In this document: one piece after another, positions 30,584-42,110 of the stretch
How the letters are laid out: every line of letters starts with the position of its first letter
How positions within the stretch are numbered: position 1 is the first letter of the stretch
Assembly (NCBI GenBank): GCA_021776615.1
Contig: JAJFFO010000013.1
Span: forward strand, 62,001 to 126,000
Length of the DNA stretch: 64,000 nucleotides
Direction of reading: 5' to 3'
Origin: Robiginitomaculum sp.
GTDB lineage: Bacteria > Pseudomonadota > Alphaproteobacteria > Caulobacterales > Maricaulaceae
Program-made: the position numbers and the translations under genes
Notes under the pieces: model-generated
What the model was told of the DNA's origin: nothing
What the model saw: the letters and a program-made list of their open reading frames with translations, nothing else
The model's database searches: none

Positions 30584-32080
30584 ATGAATCGTATAGAGCA
30601 CATCATTGCCGGCCAAAAAACCAAAGGTAGTTCAGGCAAAACCCAAGCGGTTTACAACCCAGCCACCGGCGAACAAACCGGCGAAGTGGTTATGGGCGGT
30701 GAAGCCGAAATTAATTTGGCCGTAGAGGCAGCCAAAGCAGCATTTTCAACGTGGTCAATCACCTCGCCCGCGCGCCGCGCCCGAATGATGATTGCCTTGC
30801 ACGGTGTTATGAACGCCCGCCGCGACGAAATTGCCCAAACGATTTCTGCCGAACATGGCAAAACCCATGACGACGGATTGGGCGAGGTAACCCGCGCCCT
30901 CGAAGTTGTCGAATTTGCCGCCGGCATTCCGTCGCACTTACAAGGCGATTTTTCGCGCGACGTTGGCCCCGGTATTGATACCTGCGCCGAGCGGCAACCG
31001 CTTGGCGTGGTCGCTGGCATAACGCCATTTAATTTTCCCTCCATGGTGCCTCTTTGGATGATCCCCATGGCCATTGCCTGCGGCAACACCTTTGTGCTCA
31101 AACCCTCCGAGCGCGATCCGTCTTCTGCCAATCTCATCCTTGACCTTTTGCGCGAGGCCGGCATTCCCGATGGCGTGGTCAATGTCGTGCATGGCGGCAA
31201 GCCGACGGTCGATGCGGTGCTGGATCATAAGGACATTCAAGCGGTCAGCTTTGTTGGTTCGACCCCCATTGCCGAATATGTGTACACGCGTGGATGCGCT
31301 GCCGGTAAGCGTGTGCAGGCTTTGGGCGGCGCGAAAAACCATATGATTATTATGCCCGATGCCGATCTCGATCTGGCCGCCGATGCGTTAATGGGCGCTG
31401 GGTTTGGCTCGGCGGGCGAACGGTGCATGGCCATTTCCGTTGCCGTACCCGTTGGCGAGGAAACCGCCGATCGATTGGTAGAAAAACTGACCCCCAGAGT
31501 GGCCGCATTAAAAATTGGCCCGAGCAGTGATGAAATGGCCGAAATGGGCCCGGTAATCACCGCCGAGGCGCGCGATCGCATTAATAAATGTATTGATGCT
31601 GGCGAGCGCGAAGGCGCGAAGGTTTTGGTGGACGGCCGCAACCTCAAACTCCAAGGGTATGAGAATGGGTTCTGGGTCGGCGGCACCTTGCTGGACGGCG
31701 TCACCAAAGATATGAGCGTTTACCAGAACGAGATATTCGGCCCGGTTTTAAGTGTTTTGCGGGCCAAGGAATATCACGAAGCGGTGGACCTGATTAACGC
31801 ACACGAATATGGCAATGGCACCGCTATTTTCACCCGCGATGGCGATGCCGCGCGCGATTTCACCAATCGTATTCAAGTGGGCATGGTCGGGGTTAATGTT
31901 CCGATTCCGGTGCCCGTGGCCTATCACAGCTTTGGCGGATGGAAGCGCTCAATATTTGGCGCGCACGGCATTTATGGCCCGGAGGCCGTGCATTTCTATA
32001 CCCGCCTTAAAACCGTCACCACACGCTGGCCCACCGGCATTCGGTCTGGCGCACAATTTACTTTTCCGAGCATGGGATAA
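30584..32080 (+). CDS. mmsA: CoA-acylating methylmalonate/malonate semialdehyde dehydrogenase MmsA
   Basis: A 498 aa aldehyde dehydrogenase. The catalytic Cys is in GSAGERCMAISVAVPVG. The MmsA-specific features are GVNVPIPVPVAYHSFGGWK and the ending VTTRWPTGIRSGAQFTFPSM. It converts malonate semialdehyde to acetyl-CoA and methylmalonate semialdehyde to propionyl-CoA with CO2 release. Elsewhere it serves valine and inositol breakdown; here it completes pyrimidine degradation. It lies 9 nt after the aminotransferase. Confidence 0.93.
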   Translation: MNRIEHIIAGQKTKGSSGKTQAVYNPATGEQTGEVVMGGEAEINLAVEAAKAAFSTWSITSPARRARMMIALHGVMNARRDEIAQTISAEHGKTHDDGLGEVTRALEVVEFAAGIPSHLQGDFSRDVGPGIDTCAERQPLGVVAGITPFNFPSMVPLWMIPMAIACGNTFVLKPSERDPSSANLILDLLREAGIPDGVVNVVHGGKPTVDAVLDHKDIQAVSFVGSTPIAEYVYTRGCAAGKRVQALGGAKNHMIIMPDADLDLAADALMGAGFGSAGERCMAISVAVPVGEETADRLVEKLTPRVAALKIGPSSDEMAEMGPVITAEARDRINKCIDAGEREGAKVLVDGRNLKLQGYENGFWVGGTLLDGVTKDMSVYQNEIFGPVLSVLRAKEYHEAVDLINAHEYGNGTAIFTRDGDAARDFTNRIQVGMVGVNVPIPVPVAYHSFGGWKRSIFGAHGIYGPEAVHFYTRLKTVTTRWPTGIRSGAQFTFPSMG

Positions 32081-32091
32081 AGGGAAATATT

Positions 32092-32961
32092 ATGAGCAAA
32101 GTACGCGGCGGCCTTATTCAAATGGCCCTTAAGGCATCGACCGATGAAAGCCCGGCAGCGATCACCAAAGCCATGATCGAGGCCCACATTCCGATGATTG
32201 AAGAAGCAGGAGAAAAGGGCGTTCAGGTCTTGTGCTTCCAAGAGGTATTCACCCAACCCTATTTTTGCCCAAGTCAGGACAATAAATGGTTTGATGCGGC
32301 GGAAGCCATTCCCGATGGCCCCACGACGCGGCTAATGCAGGAATACGCCAAAAAATATAATATGGTCATCGTGGTGCCGATTTATGAGGCCGACGACGTC
32401 ACCGGCATCTATTATAATACTGCCGCCGTGATTGATGCTGACGGCGAATATTTGGGCAAATACCGCAAAACCCATATCCCGCAAGTGGCAGGGTTTTGGG
32501 AGAAATTTTTCTTCAAACCGGGCAAATCCAACTGGCCGGTATTTCAGACCAAATATTGCAAACTGGGCGTTTATATCTGTTACGACCGGCACTTCCCCGA
32601 AGGCTGGCGCGCATTGGCGCTTAATGGCGCGGAATATATCGTCAATCCATCTGCTACCGTGGCCGGCTTGTCCGAATATTTGTGGAAGCTGGAACAACCG
32701 GCATCCGCGGCGGCCAATGGCTGTTTCATTGGTGCGATCAACCGGGTTGGCACAGAGGAGCCATGGAATATTGGCGAGTTTTACGGGCAAAGCTATTTCG
32801 TTAACCCGCGCGGACAAATCGAGGCCGAAGCCAGCCGCGATAAGGACGAATTGCTGATTCACGACATGGATATGGACATGGTCCGCGAAGTACGAAACCT
32901 ATGGCAATTTTTCCGCGATCGCCGACCCGACACCTATGGCAAGCTGACCGAAAGCAAATAA
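32092..32961 (+). CDS. Beta-ureidopropionase (N-carbamoyl-beta-alanine amidohydrolase), nitrilase family
   Basis: A 289 aa carbon-nitrogen hydrolase. The Glu-Lys-Cys triad is visible as E in LCFQEVFTQPYFCPSQ, K in KYRKTHIPQV and C in VYICYDRHFPEGWRA. The sequence resembles eukaryotic UPB1 and plant-type ureidopropionases rather than the bacterial M20 peptidase-like AmaB type. It releases CO2, NH3 and beta-alanine from the ring-opened product. The hairpin at 32973-33000 follows directly. Confidence 0.92.
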   Translation: MSKVRGGLIQMALKASTDESPAAITKAMIEAHIPMIEEAGEKGVQVLCFQEVFTQPYFCPSQDNKWFDAAEAIPDGPTTRLMQEYAKKYNMVIVVPIYEADDVTGIYYNTAAVIDADGEYLGKYRKTHIPQVAGFWEKFFFKPGKSNWPVFQTKYCKLGVYICYDRHFPEGWRALALNGAEYIVNPSATVAGLSEYLWKLEQPASAAANGCFIGAINRVGTEEPWNIGEFYGQSYFVNPRGQIEAEASRDKDELLIHDMDMDMVREVRNLWQFFRDRRPDTYGKLTESK

Positions 32962-32972
32962 AAAAGTTCATT

Positions 32973-33000
32973 CGCCGTCATTCTAACCAGGATGGCGGCG
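32973..33000 (+). terminator. Intra-operon hairpin, 12-bp stem with 4-nt loop
   Basis: Stem halves 32973-32984 and 32989-33000 pair at all 12 positions in RNA (two G-U) around an AACC loop. There is no following U-run, so it is more likely an attenuating or mRNA-stabilising structure, or a copy of a short intergenic repeat, than an efficient intrinsic terminator. It separates the enzyme genes from the transporter gene. Confidence 0.5.
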
Positions 33001-33067
33001 ATTTCACATCTGGACACCAGCCAGCGTCAATGTGACCATGGTACGTGTGCCGGGGAGGGCCATTTTC

Positions 33068-35970
<2,903 letters not shown>

Positions 35971-35979
35971 GATCAGCTC

Positions 35980-36795
35980 CTAAGTCTGATGCGGCATTTT
36001 TGGCGTTAACACAAAGTTTTCAACCGCCGCGCAAAATGCCGCTGGATTATCCCAGTGCACGGAATGAGCCGCATTTTCGATAATCCTGATCTGGGCATTG
36101 GCAATGTCTTTCAATGATTTTTTCGCCTCATCAAGCGGGAATAATAAATCATTGCGTGCCAAAACCAGCAATGTCGGCACATCAATTTTGCCCAAATCGT
36201 CACGAAAGTCGGCCTGTTTCACGGCCTCTAATTGCCGCACAAAATTCTCTGCCGTCTGCGCGTGTGGATAAGCAATTGCCAATTTTGCGGCTTCGGTAAC
36301 GCGGCGATCATTGGCAAAAAACGGCACGCCGAAAAGCCATTGAAACAGCATTTTATACCAAAGGACTTTATCCACGCCGCCCAACCGCAATGCGGCCATA
36401 TCATCAAACAAAACACGATTGCGCATAGACAGTTTTGCCCGCGTCGCCGCCAACACCAAATGATCGACCAAATGTGCCGATTGTAATGTCAATTCCAACG
36501 CAATCGCCCCGCCCATGGAATGCCCGGCCACATGCACTTTTTCAAAACCCAAATATTCGATCAAGGCGGCACAATCTTGCGCCATTTTGCCGATACTGAT
36601 CGGCGAATCCAATGGCCGGGTTCGCCCGGCCCCGCGATTGTCCGGCATAATCAGCGAAAATTTGTTTGAAAGACGCTCTACCACCGGCATCCAGCTTTGC
36701 GAATCGCTGGCAATCCCGGCGATGAGCATTAGCGGCGGCCCCTCGCCCCGGCGCTCATAAAAAAGCTCGATACCATTGGTGTTTAAAACTGCCAT
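35980..36795 (-). CDS. Alpha/beta hydrolase
   Basis: A 271 aa serine hydrolase fold. The nucleophile elbow is VAGHSMGGAI, the acid is probably the Asp in LARNDLLFP, and the base is His in ENAAHSVHWDNP. HGG-type oxyanion residues are replaced by LIAGIASDSQSW. It resembles 3-oxoadipate enol-lactonase/RutD-like hydrolases, but no substrate can be named. It converges on hydA and diverges from the TTC38 gene, so it probably belongs to a different transcript from the pyrimidine operon. Confidence 0.85.
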   Translation of the reverse strand: MAVLNTNGIELFYERRGEGPPLMLIAGIASDSQSWMPVVERLSNKFSLIMPDNRGAGRTRPLDSPISIGKMAQDCAALIEYLGFEKVHVAGHSMGGAIALELTLQSAHLVDHLVLAATRAKLSMRNRVLFDDMAALRLGGVDKVLWYKMLFQWLFGVPFFANDRRVTEAAKLAIAYPHAQTAENFVRQLEAVKQADFRDDLGKIDVPTLLVLARNDLLFPLDEAKKSLKDIANAQIRIIENAAHSVHWDNPAAFCAAVENFVLTPKMPHQT

Positions 36796-36919
36796 GGCGC
36801 GACCCTATCGCCCATGGTTTGGAGTTCAAGTCACGCTTCATCACAAACCACGGATTATAAATTGGAGGGACGGATTACCGCGCTTATGCTATTGGATACA
36901 AACCGTGAAAGGGATCACT

Positions 36920-38278
36920 ATGCGCGCCGATTATTTGGGTAATGCCATCACTACTGATGAGGTGTCGCTCGTCAGTGCGATTGATGACTTCATCGCCGGT
37001 CTATTGGGTTATGAGCAAAAAATTGCCAATATTCTGGTTGCGGTGGAACACGCGCCCGATCATTGTTTGGCCAATAGCTATGCGGCAATTTTGTGGATGT
37101 TTATGGAAAACAGCCAAGGCCAAAAAGAGGCCACCAACCACATAAAGAGAGCCATAAAGGCTGCGCCCACAGCCTCCACCCGCGAACGCATGAATTGCGA
37201 AATGGTGCGCCATTGGGTAGCCGGGGATATAGAGCGGGCCATTATTATGGGTGATGAAATCGCCGCCGCCTTTCCACGCGATCTGGCAATCGCCAAACTC
37301 AGCCAGTATTTGCATTTCAATCGCGGTGACGCCCCGGCAATGTTGCGCACGGCGGACCGCATATTTGCGCATAATCGCGACGTGCCGCACATGCACGGCA
37401 TGGCCGCTTTTGCTTTTGAACAATGCCATTTACTGGATGATGCGCAAGCAGCCGCCGAGGCGGCATTGGCATTAAAACCTAAAGAACCGTGGGCGCAACA
37501 TGCCTTGGCTCACGTCTATCTCACCCGTGGGCAGATCGGCAAAGGCACCGCGTTTTTGGAAGATGCGCGCGAAACATGGACCGAATTAAGCTCGTTCATG
37601 TACACCCATAATTATTGGCATTTGGCGCTATTTTATCTTAGTCAGGGCAAGGATGATTTGGTGTTAAAACTCTATGACCAGCATTGCTGGGGCATAGAGA
37701 AGGACTATTCCCAAGACCAGATTGGCGCCGTATCGCTGTTGGCACGGATGGAATTTGCCGGCATTGATGTCGGCGATCGCTGGGAAGATGTCGGACAATA
37801 TTTACGCGCGCGCGTTGACGACACAATTCTGCCCTTTCTCACCATGCAATATCTTTATGGCCTCGCCCGCGCTGGCCTGTCGGAGGCCGACGACCTCATG
37901 GCCGCTGTGCTGGAGCGCAGCAAAACCGCACCGGTTTTTGAACGCCCGGCGTGGCGCGACGTTGGCGTGCCTGCCTGCAGGGGCCTGCTTGCCCACGCCC
38001 GCGGCCAGCATGAAACGGCTATTGAAAACCTCGGCCAGGCCCTGCCCCGCATGATGGAAATTGGCGGCAGCCACGCGCAACGCGATCTGTTTGATCAATT
38101 CATGCTCGATAGCATTATCAAAACCGGGCGATTGACCCATGCCCAGCAAATACTGGAGCTGCGCCGCGGGTTTGAACCCCATAGCGTGCCGATAAACAGA
38201 GCTTTGATGAAAGTTTACAAGGAGTTGGATTTGCCACATCAAGCAATGCAAGCGGCGGCCAGAATCCAGCGGCGTTAA
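36920..38278 (+). CDS. TTC38-type tetratricopeptide repeat protein
   Basis: A 452 aa cytosolic protein of degenerate TPR repeats. The order and motifs (LALKPKEPWAQHALAHVYLT, then SFMYTHNYWHLALFYLSQGK, then the aromatic YGLARAG region) match the TTC38 family shared by bacteria and animals, whose function is unknown. The ATG at 36920 has AAAGGG upstream; a longer frame running into the divergent hydrolase is rejected. It lies directly after the pyrimidine cluster, divergent from the hydrolase. No RutR operator is seen in front of it. Confidence 0.82.
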   Translation: MRADYLGNAITTDEVSLVSAIDDFIAGLLGYEQKIANILVAVEHAPDHCLANSYAAILWMFMENSQGQKEATNHIKRAIKAAPTASTRERMNCEMVRHWVAGDIERAIIMGDEIAAAFPRDLAIAKLSQYLHFNRGDAPAMLRTADRIFAHNRDVPHMHGMAAFAFEQCHLLDDAQAAAEAALALKPKEPWAQHALAHVYLTRGQIGKGTAFLEDARETWTELSSFMYTHNYWHLALFYLSQGKDDLVLKLYDQHCWGIEKDYSQDQIGAVSLLARMEFAGIDVGDRWEDVGQYLRARVDDTILPFLTMQYLYGLARAGLSEADDLMAAVLERSKTAPVFERPAWRDVGVPACRGLLAHARGQHETAIENLGQALPRMMEIGGSHAQRDLFDQFMLDSIIKTGRLTHAQQILELRRGFEPHSVPINRALMKVYKELDLPHQAMQAAARIQRR

Positions 38279-39048
38279 GCCGGGTCGATCAGCTTGGCTT
38301 TTTCCCGCCGCGATGGAAAGCGATAGAAAATATGGGTACCGATATTGGCTGTCCGCAATAGCGAGCTGGACCAATAAGGGCTTATGGCCACCGTGTGATA
38401 ATGGGTGGCGCGCCCAATGGTGATATCCGACATGCCCAACAAAGCGTGCGTCGCGGTCTGGCGGGAACGTTCCCAGCTTCGGCCGCGCGGGACAATGGCC
38501 AATGAACCATCGCAGGTAAAAGTGAACTGGCAACCGGTCCGCCGCTCCGCGCCTTCAAACACGACGCCACATACACTTGCCGGATAAGCCCGATGGGCAA
38601 CACGGTTCAGCACCACCTGCGCAACCGCCAGCTGCCCAAAATGCGGCTCGCTACGCGCTTCATAATAAATCGCTTGCGACAGGCAATCCAGCTTTGCGGC
38701 CTGATCGGCAGCGGTTACGAAATGCGGTTTTGAAAAAGTTTGAAAGGCAGCAATGGTTTGCAGGTCCTGCGCCACAGATGCTTTCGCGCCATTTTCAACA
38801 AATGCCTGCGCATAGGCATAGGTGCCGGTCATGGTTCGCGGCGCTTTAATTGCCGGGGTGTCGTGGATGAAATTTTCGGCTTTGCCCTGCCAGTTGGCAT
38901 TGTCCAATTGCATGGCGCTGCGTTCCGGGATAGCGCCAAACATCAATACCAATAGCGGAGTCAACGCCATAGCAAAGCCGCCAAGGGCTTTTTCGGGCGT
39001 TATCCCGGCGCACAATTTACGCAATCTATGTGGCAGTGAACTGGTCAT
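38275..39048 (-). CDS. Cell-wall hydrolase, SleB (hydrolase_2) family
   Basis: A 257 aa protein with one N-terminal membrane helix (ALGGFAMALTPLLVLMFGAI) and a C-terminal SleB-type domain (DCLSQAIYYEARSEPHFGQL with the catalytic Glu, VAQVVLNRVAHRAYP, CQFTFTCDG). Such periplasmic hydrolases act on peptidoglycan, probably as lytic transglycosylases. Its 3' end overlaps the TTC38 stop by 4 nt on the opposite strand. The 186 nt between it and ppdK contain no gene; a direct repeat ACATGCAA (twice) lies near 39090. Confidence 0.88.
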   Translation of the reverse strand: MTSSLPHRLRKLCAGITPEKALGGFAMALTPLLVLMFGAIPERSAMQLDNANWQGKAENFIHDTPAIKAPRTMTGTYAYAQAFVENGAKASVAQDLQTIAAFQTFSKPHFVTAADQAAKLDCLSQAIYYEARSEPHFGQLAVAQVVLNRVAHRAYPASVCGVVFEGAERRTGCQFTFTCDGSLAIVPRGRSWERSRQTATHALLGMSDITIGRATHYHTVAISPYWSSSLLRTANIGTHIFYRFPSRREKAKLIDPA

Positions 39049-39234
39049 TATGTCTTATTCTCGTACATATCCTTCTTTGGACACATGCAATACATGCAAG
39101 GACGGTACCAAAAACATGCTTAACAAAGCCCTAACCGGGTGGACTTAAGAAGCTTTGCGATTCCAGTCAAGGGCTGATACCGACATTAATCTTCTAAAGT
39201 TCTCACAAGTTCGGGGGAATTTTGTCGGCCCAGC

Positions 39235-41955
39235 TCACTTATTTGTGATTTTCTTCTTTTTCTGTTTTTTCTTCGCAGCCCGTTTCAAGGTCGCCTGCGC
39301 CGCCGCCAATCGTGCAATCGGCACGCGATAAGGCGAACAGGAAACGTAATCAAGGCCGGTTTTTTCACAAAAGGCGATAGAGGCCGGGTCGCCGCCATGT
39401 TCGCCGCAAATCCCCAATTTTACATTCGCACGTCCGGCCCGCCCCCGGGTCACGCCCATACGAACCAGCTCGCCTACGCCATCCTGGTCCAGCGACACAA
39501 ACGGGTCTTGATCCATCATCCCTTTGGCCAGATAAGTATTGAGGAATGAGGAGGCGTCATCACGGGACAAACCAAAAGTGGTTTGCGTCAGATCATTGGT
39601 GCCAAATGAGAAGAACTCGGCATATTGCGCCAACTCATTGGCACGAAGCGCGGCGCGGGGCAGCTCGATCATCGCGCCATAGGCGTATTTCACCTTTTGC
39701 CCCGCCGCTTCACTGACCTGACTTGCGACGTCTTTGATGCGTTCTTTAAGGTAAGCCAGCTCTTCGCCAGTCGCCGCCAACGGGATCATAACTTCAACTT
39801 TTGGCGCCACACCTGATTGTTTTTGCGCAATCGCAGCGGCTTCAAAGATTGCCCGTGCCTGCATCTCATATATTTCAGGATAGGTGATTCCAAGACGGCA
39901 ACCGCGATGACCGAGCATGGGATTGCTTTCCGCCAATTCACTGGCCCGCGCCATGAGCGCATCAACACCAAGCCCGGTGGCTTTGGCAACGGCCTCCACA
40001 TCTTCGCGGGCATGGGGCAAAAATTCGTGCAATGGCGGGTCGAGCAAGCGAATGGTAACCGGCTTACCCTCCATCAGCATGAAGATTTCGACAAAGTCGT
40101 CCCGCTGCATTGGCAAGATTTTATCGAGCGCGGCAATACGTTGTGTCGCATTACTTGCCAAAATCATTTCGCGCACGGCGGCAATGCGTTCTTCATCAAA
40201 GAACATATGCTCGGTGCGGCACAAGCCAATACCCTGCGCGCCAAAACGCAAAGCGGTTTTAACGTCGTCGGGGGTGTCGGCATTGGTGCGCACCTGCATG
40301 CGCCGCGCCTTATCAGCCCAGCCCATAAGCACGGCAAAATCACCGCTCATTTGCGGTTGCGTCATGGTACCTGCGCCTTTGAACACATTGCCCTTGGCGC
40401 CATCAATGGTGATCACGTCGCCTTTGCGTATGCTCATGCCATTGGCGGTAAAGCTGCCGTCTTTGTAATTAATTTTAATCGATCCGGCACCGGACACACA
40501 GGGCCGCCCCATGCCGCGCGCCACCACGGCCGCATGGCTGGTCATGCCACCGCGCGCCGTAACAATACCATTGGCGGCATGCATGCCGTGAATATCGTCT
40601 GGCGAGGTTTCAATGCGCACCAAAATCACGTCCGTACCGGCATTGGCCAAACTCACCGCCTCATCCGCATCAAACACCACTTGCCCGATCGCCGCACCGG
40701 GACTGGCTGGCAGACCAGAGGCAATCAGCGGGCAATTGCTGGTATCGTCCAATGCCGGGTGAAGGAGCTGATCCAATGCTGCCGGGTCAACGCGCAACAC
40801 CGCTTCATCGCGGCTAATCATACCCTCGCCAGCCATTTCCACGGCAATGCGAAATGATGCCGCCGCCGTGCGTTTACCGGCCCGGGTTTGCAACATCCAC
40901 AACCGGCTTTCCTCGACCGTGAACTCAATGTCCTGCATGTCGCGATAATGATCTTCCAGCTTTTGGAAGGTCCTGGCCAATTGCCCAAAAATATCGGGCA
41001 TTATTTCTTCAAGGCTGAGAGAGGTTTCTCCCATTGCTTCGCGCGACGCCTTGGTCAGTACTTGCGGGGTGCGAATGCCGGCGACCACGTCTTCGCCCTG
41101 AGCATTGATCAAAAACTCGCCATAAATGGCTTTTTCGCCGGTGGACGGATTGCGGGTAAAGGCAACGCCCGTGGCCGAAGTGTCGCCCATATTGCCGAAC
41201 ACCATGGCCTGAACATTAACCGCCGTGCCCCAGCTTTGCGGGATATCATGCAATTGGCGATAGGTGATGGCGCGATTATTCATCCAACTATCAAACACCG
41301 CCCCAATAGCGCCCCAAAGCTGGTCCTTGGGGTCGGTGGGAAAGGGTTTGCCAAGCTCTTCGTCGACCTGCGCCAAAAACCGCTTGGCAATCTCCTGCCA
41401 ATCGTCAGCATTTAGCTCAGTGTCCAGCTCATAGCCCTGATCGTCTTTATAATCATCGAGGATTTCCTCGAACACATCATGATCCAGGCCCAACACCACG
41501 CTCGAATACATCTGGATAAAGCGCCGATAGCTATCATAAGCGAAACGCTTATCGCCGGAGCGCGCCGCCAAACCCGCCACCGTGTCGGCATTCAGGCCAA
41601 GGTTAAGCACTGTATCCATCATGCCCGGCATCGAGGCACGGCCGCCAGAGCGCACCGAAACCAGCAATGGGTTGTTGGCATCGCCAAAGCTCTTACCGGC
41701 TTTTGCCTCAAGATCGGCCAAAGCTGCTTCCACCTGCGCTTGCAAGGGTTTGGGATAGGCCTTCTGCTTTTTATAATACGCCGTGCAAACCTCGGTGGTC
41801 AGGGTAAAACCCGGCGGCACTGGCAGACCAAGCGATGACATTTCGGCAAGGTTTGCACCCTTGCCACCCAGCAGGTTTTTCATCCCCGCATCGCCCTCGG
41901 CCGCACCATCGCCGAAGGCATAAACCCATTTCTTTGCGTCCTTTTGGGTAGTCAT
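39235..41955 (-). CDS. ppdK: Pyruvate, phosphate dikinase
   Basis: A 906 aa PEP-cycling enzyme interconverting pyruvate + ATP + Pi and PEP + AMP + PPi. The order is ATP-grasp N-terminal domain (NLLGGKGANLAEMSSLGLPV), swivelling phosphohistidine domain (ARGGMTSHAAVVARGMGRPC), and PEP-utilising barrel (RLGITYPEIYEMQARAI, FGTNDLTQTTFGLSRDD). The C-terminus carries an unusual lysine-rich tail (AAKKKQKKKKITNK) beyond the normal end. It is preceded by the glyQS operon on the same strand, with a REP-like element between. Confidence 0.96.
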   Translation of the reverse strand: MTTQKDAKKWVYAFGDGAAEGDAGMKNLLGGKGANLAEMSSLGLPVPPGFTLTTEVCTAYYKKQKAYPKPLQAQVEAALADLEAKAGKSFGDANNPLLVSVRSGGRASMPGMMDTVLNLGLNADTVAGLAARSGDKRFAYDSYRRFIQMYSSVVLGLDHDVFEEILDDYKDDQGYELDTELNADDWQEIAKRFLAQVDEELGKPFPTDPKDQLWGAIGAVFDSWMNNRAITYRQLHDIPQSWGTAVNVQAMVFGNMGDTSATGVAFTRNPSTGEKAIYGEFLINAQGEDVVAGIRTPQVLTKASREAMGETSLSLEEIMPDIFGQLARTFQKLEDHYRDMQDIEFTVEESRLWMLQTRAGKRTAAASFRIAVEMAGEGMISRDEAVLRVDPAALDQLLHPALDDTSNCPLIASGLPASPGAAIGQVVFDADEAVSLANAGTDVILVRIETSPDDIHGMHAANGIVTARGGMTSHAAVVARGMGRPCVSGAGSIKINYKDGSFTANGMSIRKGDVITIDGAKGNVFKGAGTMTQPQMSGDFAVLMGWADKARRMQVRTNADTPDDVKTALRFGAQGIGLCRTEHMFFDEERIAAVREMILASNATQRIAALDKILPMQRDDFVEIFMLMEGKPVTIRLLDPPLHEFLPHAREDVEAVAKATGLGVDALMARASELAESNPMLGHRGCRLGITYPEIYEMQARAIFEAAAIAQKQSGVAPKVEVMIPLAATGEELAYLKERIKDVASQVSEAAGQKVKYAYGAMIELPRAALRANELAQYAEFFSFGTNDLTQTTFGLSRDDASSFLNTYLAKGMMDQDPFVSLDQDGVGELVRMGVTRGRAGRANVKLGICGEHGGDPASIAFCEKTGLDYVSCSPYRVPIARLAAAQATLKRAAKKKQKKKKITNK

Positions 41956-41993
41956 GTCTTTTTCCTAGATCAAAAAGCCTCTGCCCCCGTCGC

Positions 41994-42073
41994 CCTCCGG
42001 CTTGATCGGAGAGTCCATAAGGCAGGTCTGCGTCTTCGGTAATTTTGCATGGATTCTCCGGTCAAGCCGGAGG
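41994..42073. repeat. REP-like palindromic element between glyS and ppdK
   Basis: The 25-nt arms 41994-42018 and 42049-42073 are complementary at 23 of 25 positions; the two mismatches become G-U pairs in plus-strand RNA. Each arm also contains its own mini-palindrome, for example CTCCGG-TCAAG-CCGGAG in the right arm. This composition (CCGGCTTGACCGG-like core) is typical of repetitive extragenic palindromes of alphaproteobacteria. It may act as an mRNA 3'-end stabiliser or terminator for glyS. Confidence 0.7.
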
Positions 42074-42110
42074 AGGACGAATGGAGGGTTGTGAAAACTT
42101 GGCGCACCCC

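Noticed and set aside
33033-33042. TGACCATGGT, a possible second RutR site before the transporter
   Set aside because: Half-sites lack the required 2-bp spacing and the outer bases do not match.
39817-40857. 346-aa plus-strand frame
   Set aside because: Antisense to ppdK; a by-product of biased codon use, with no domain signature.
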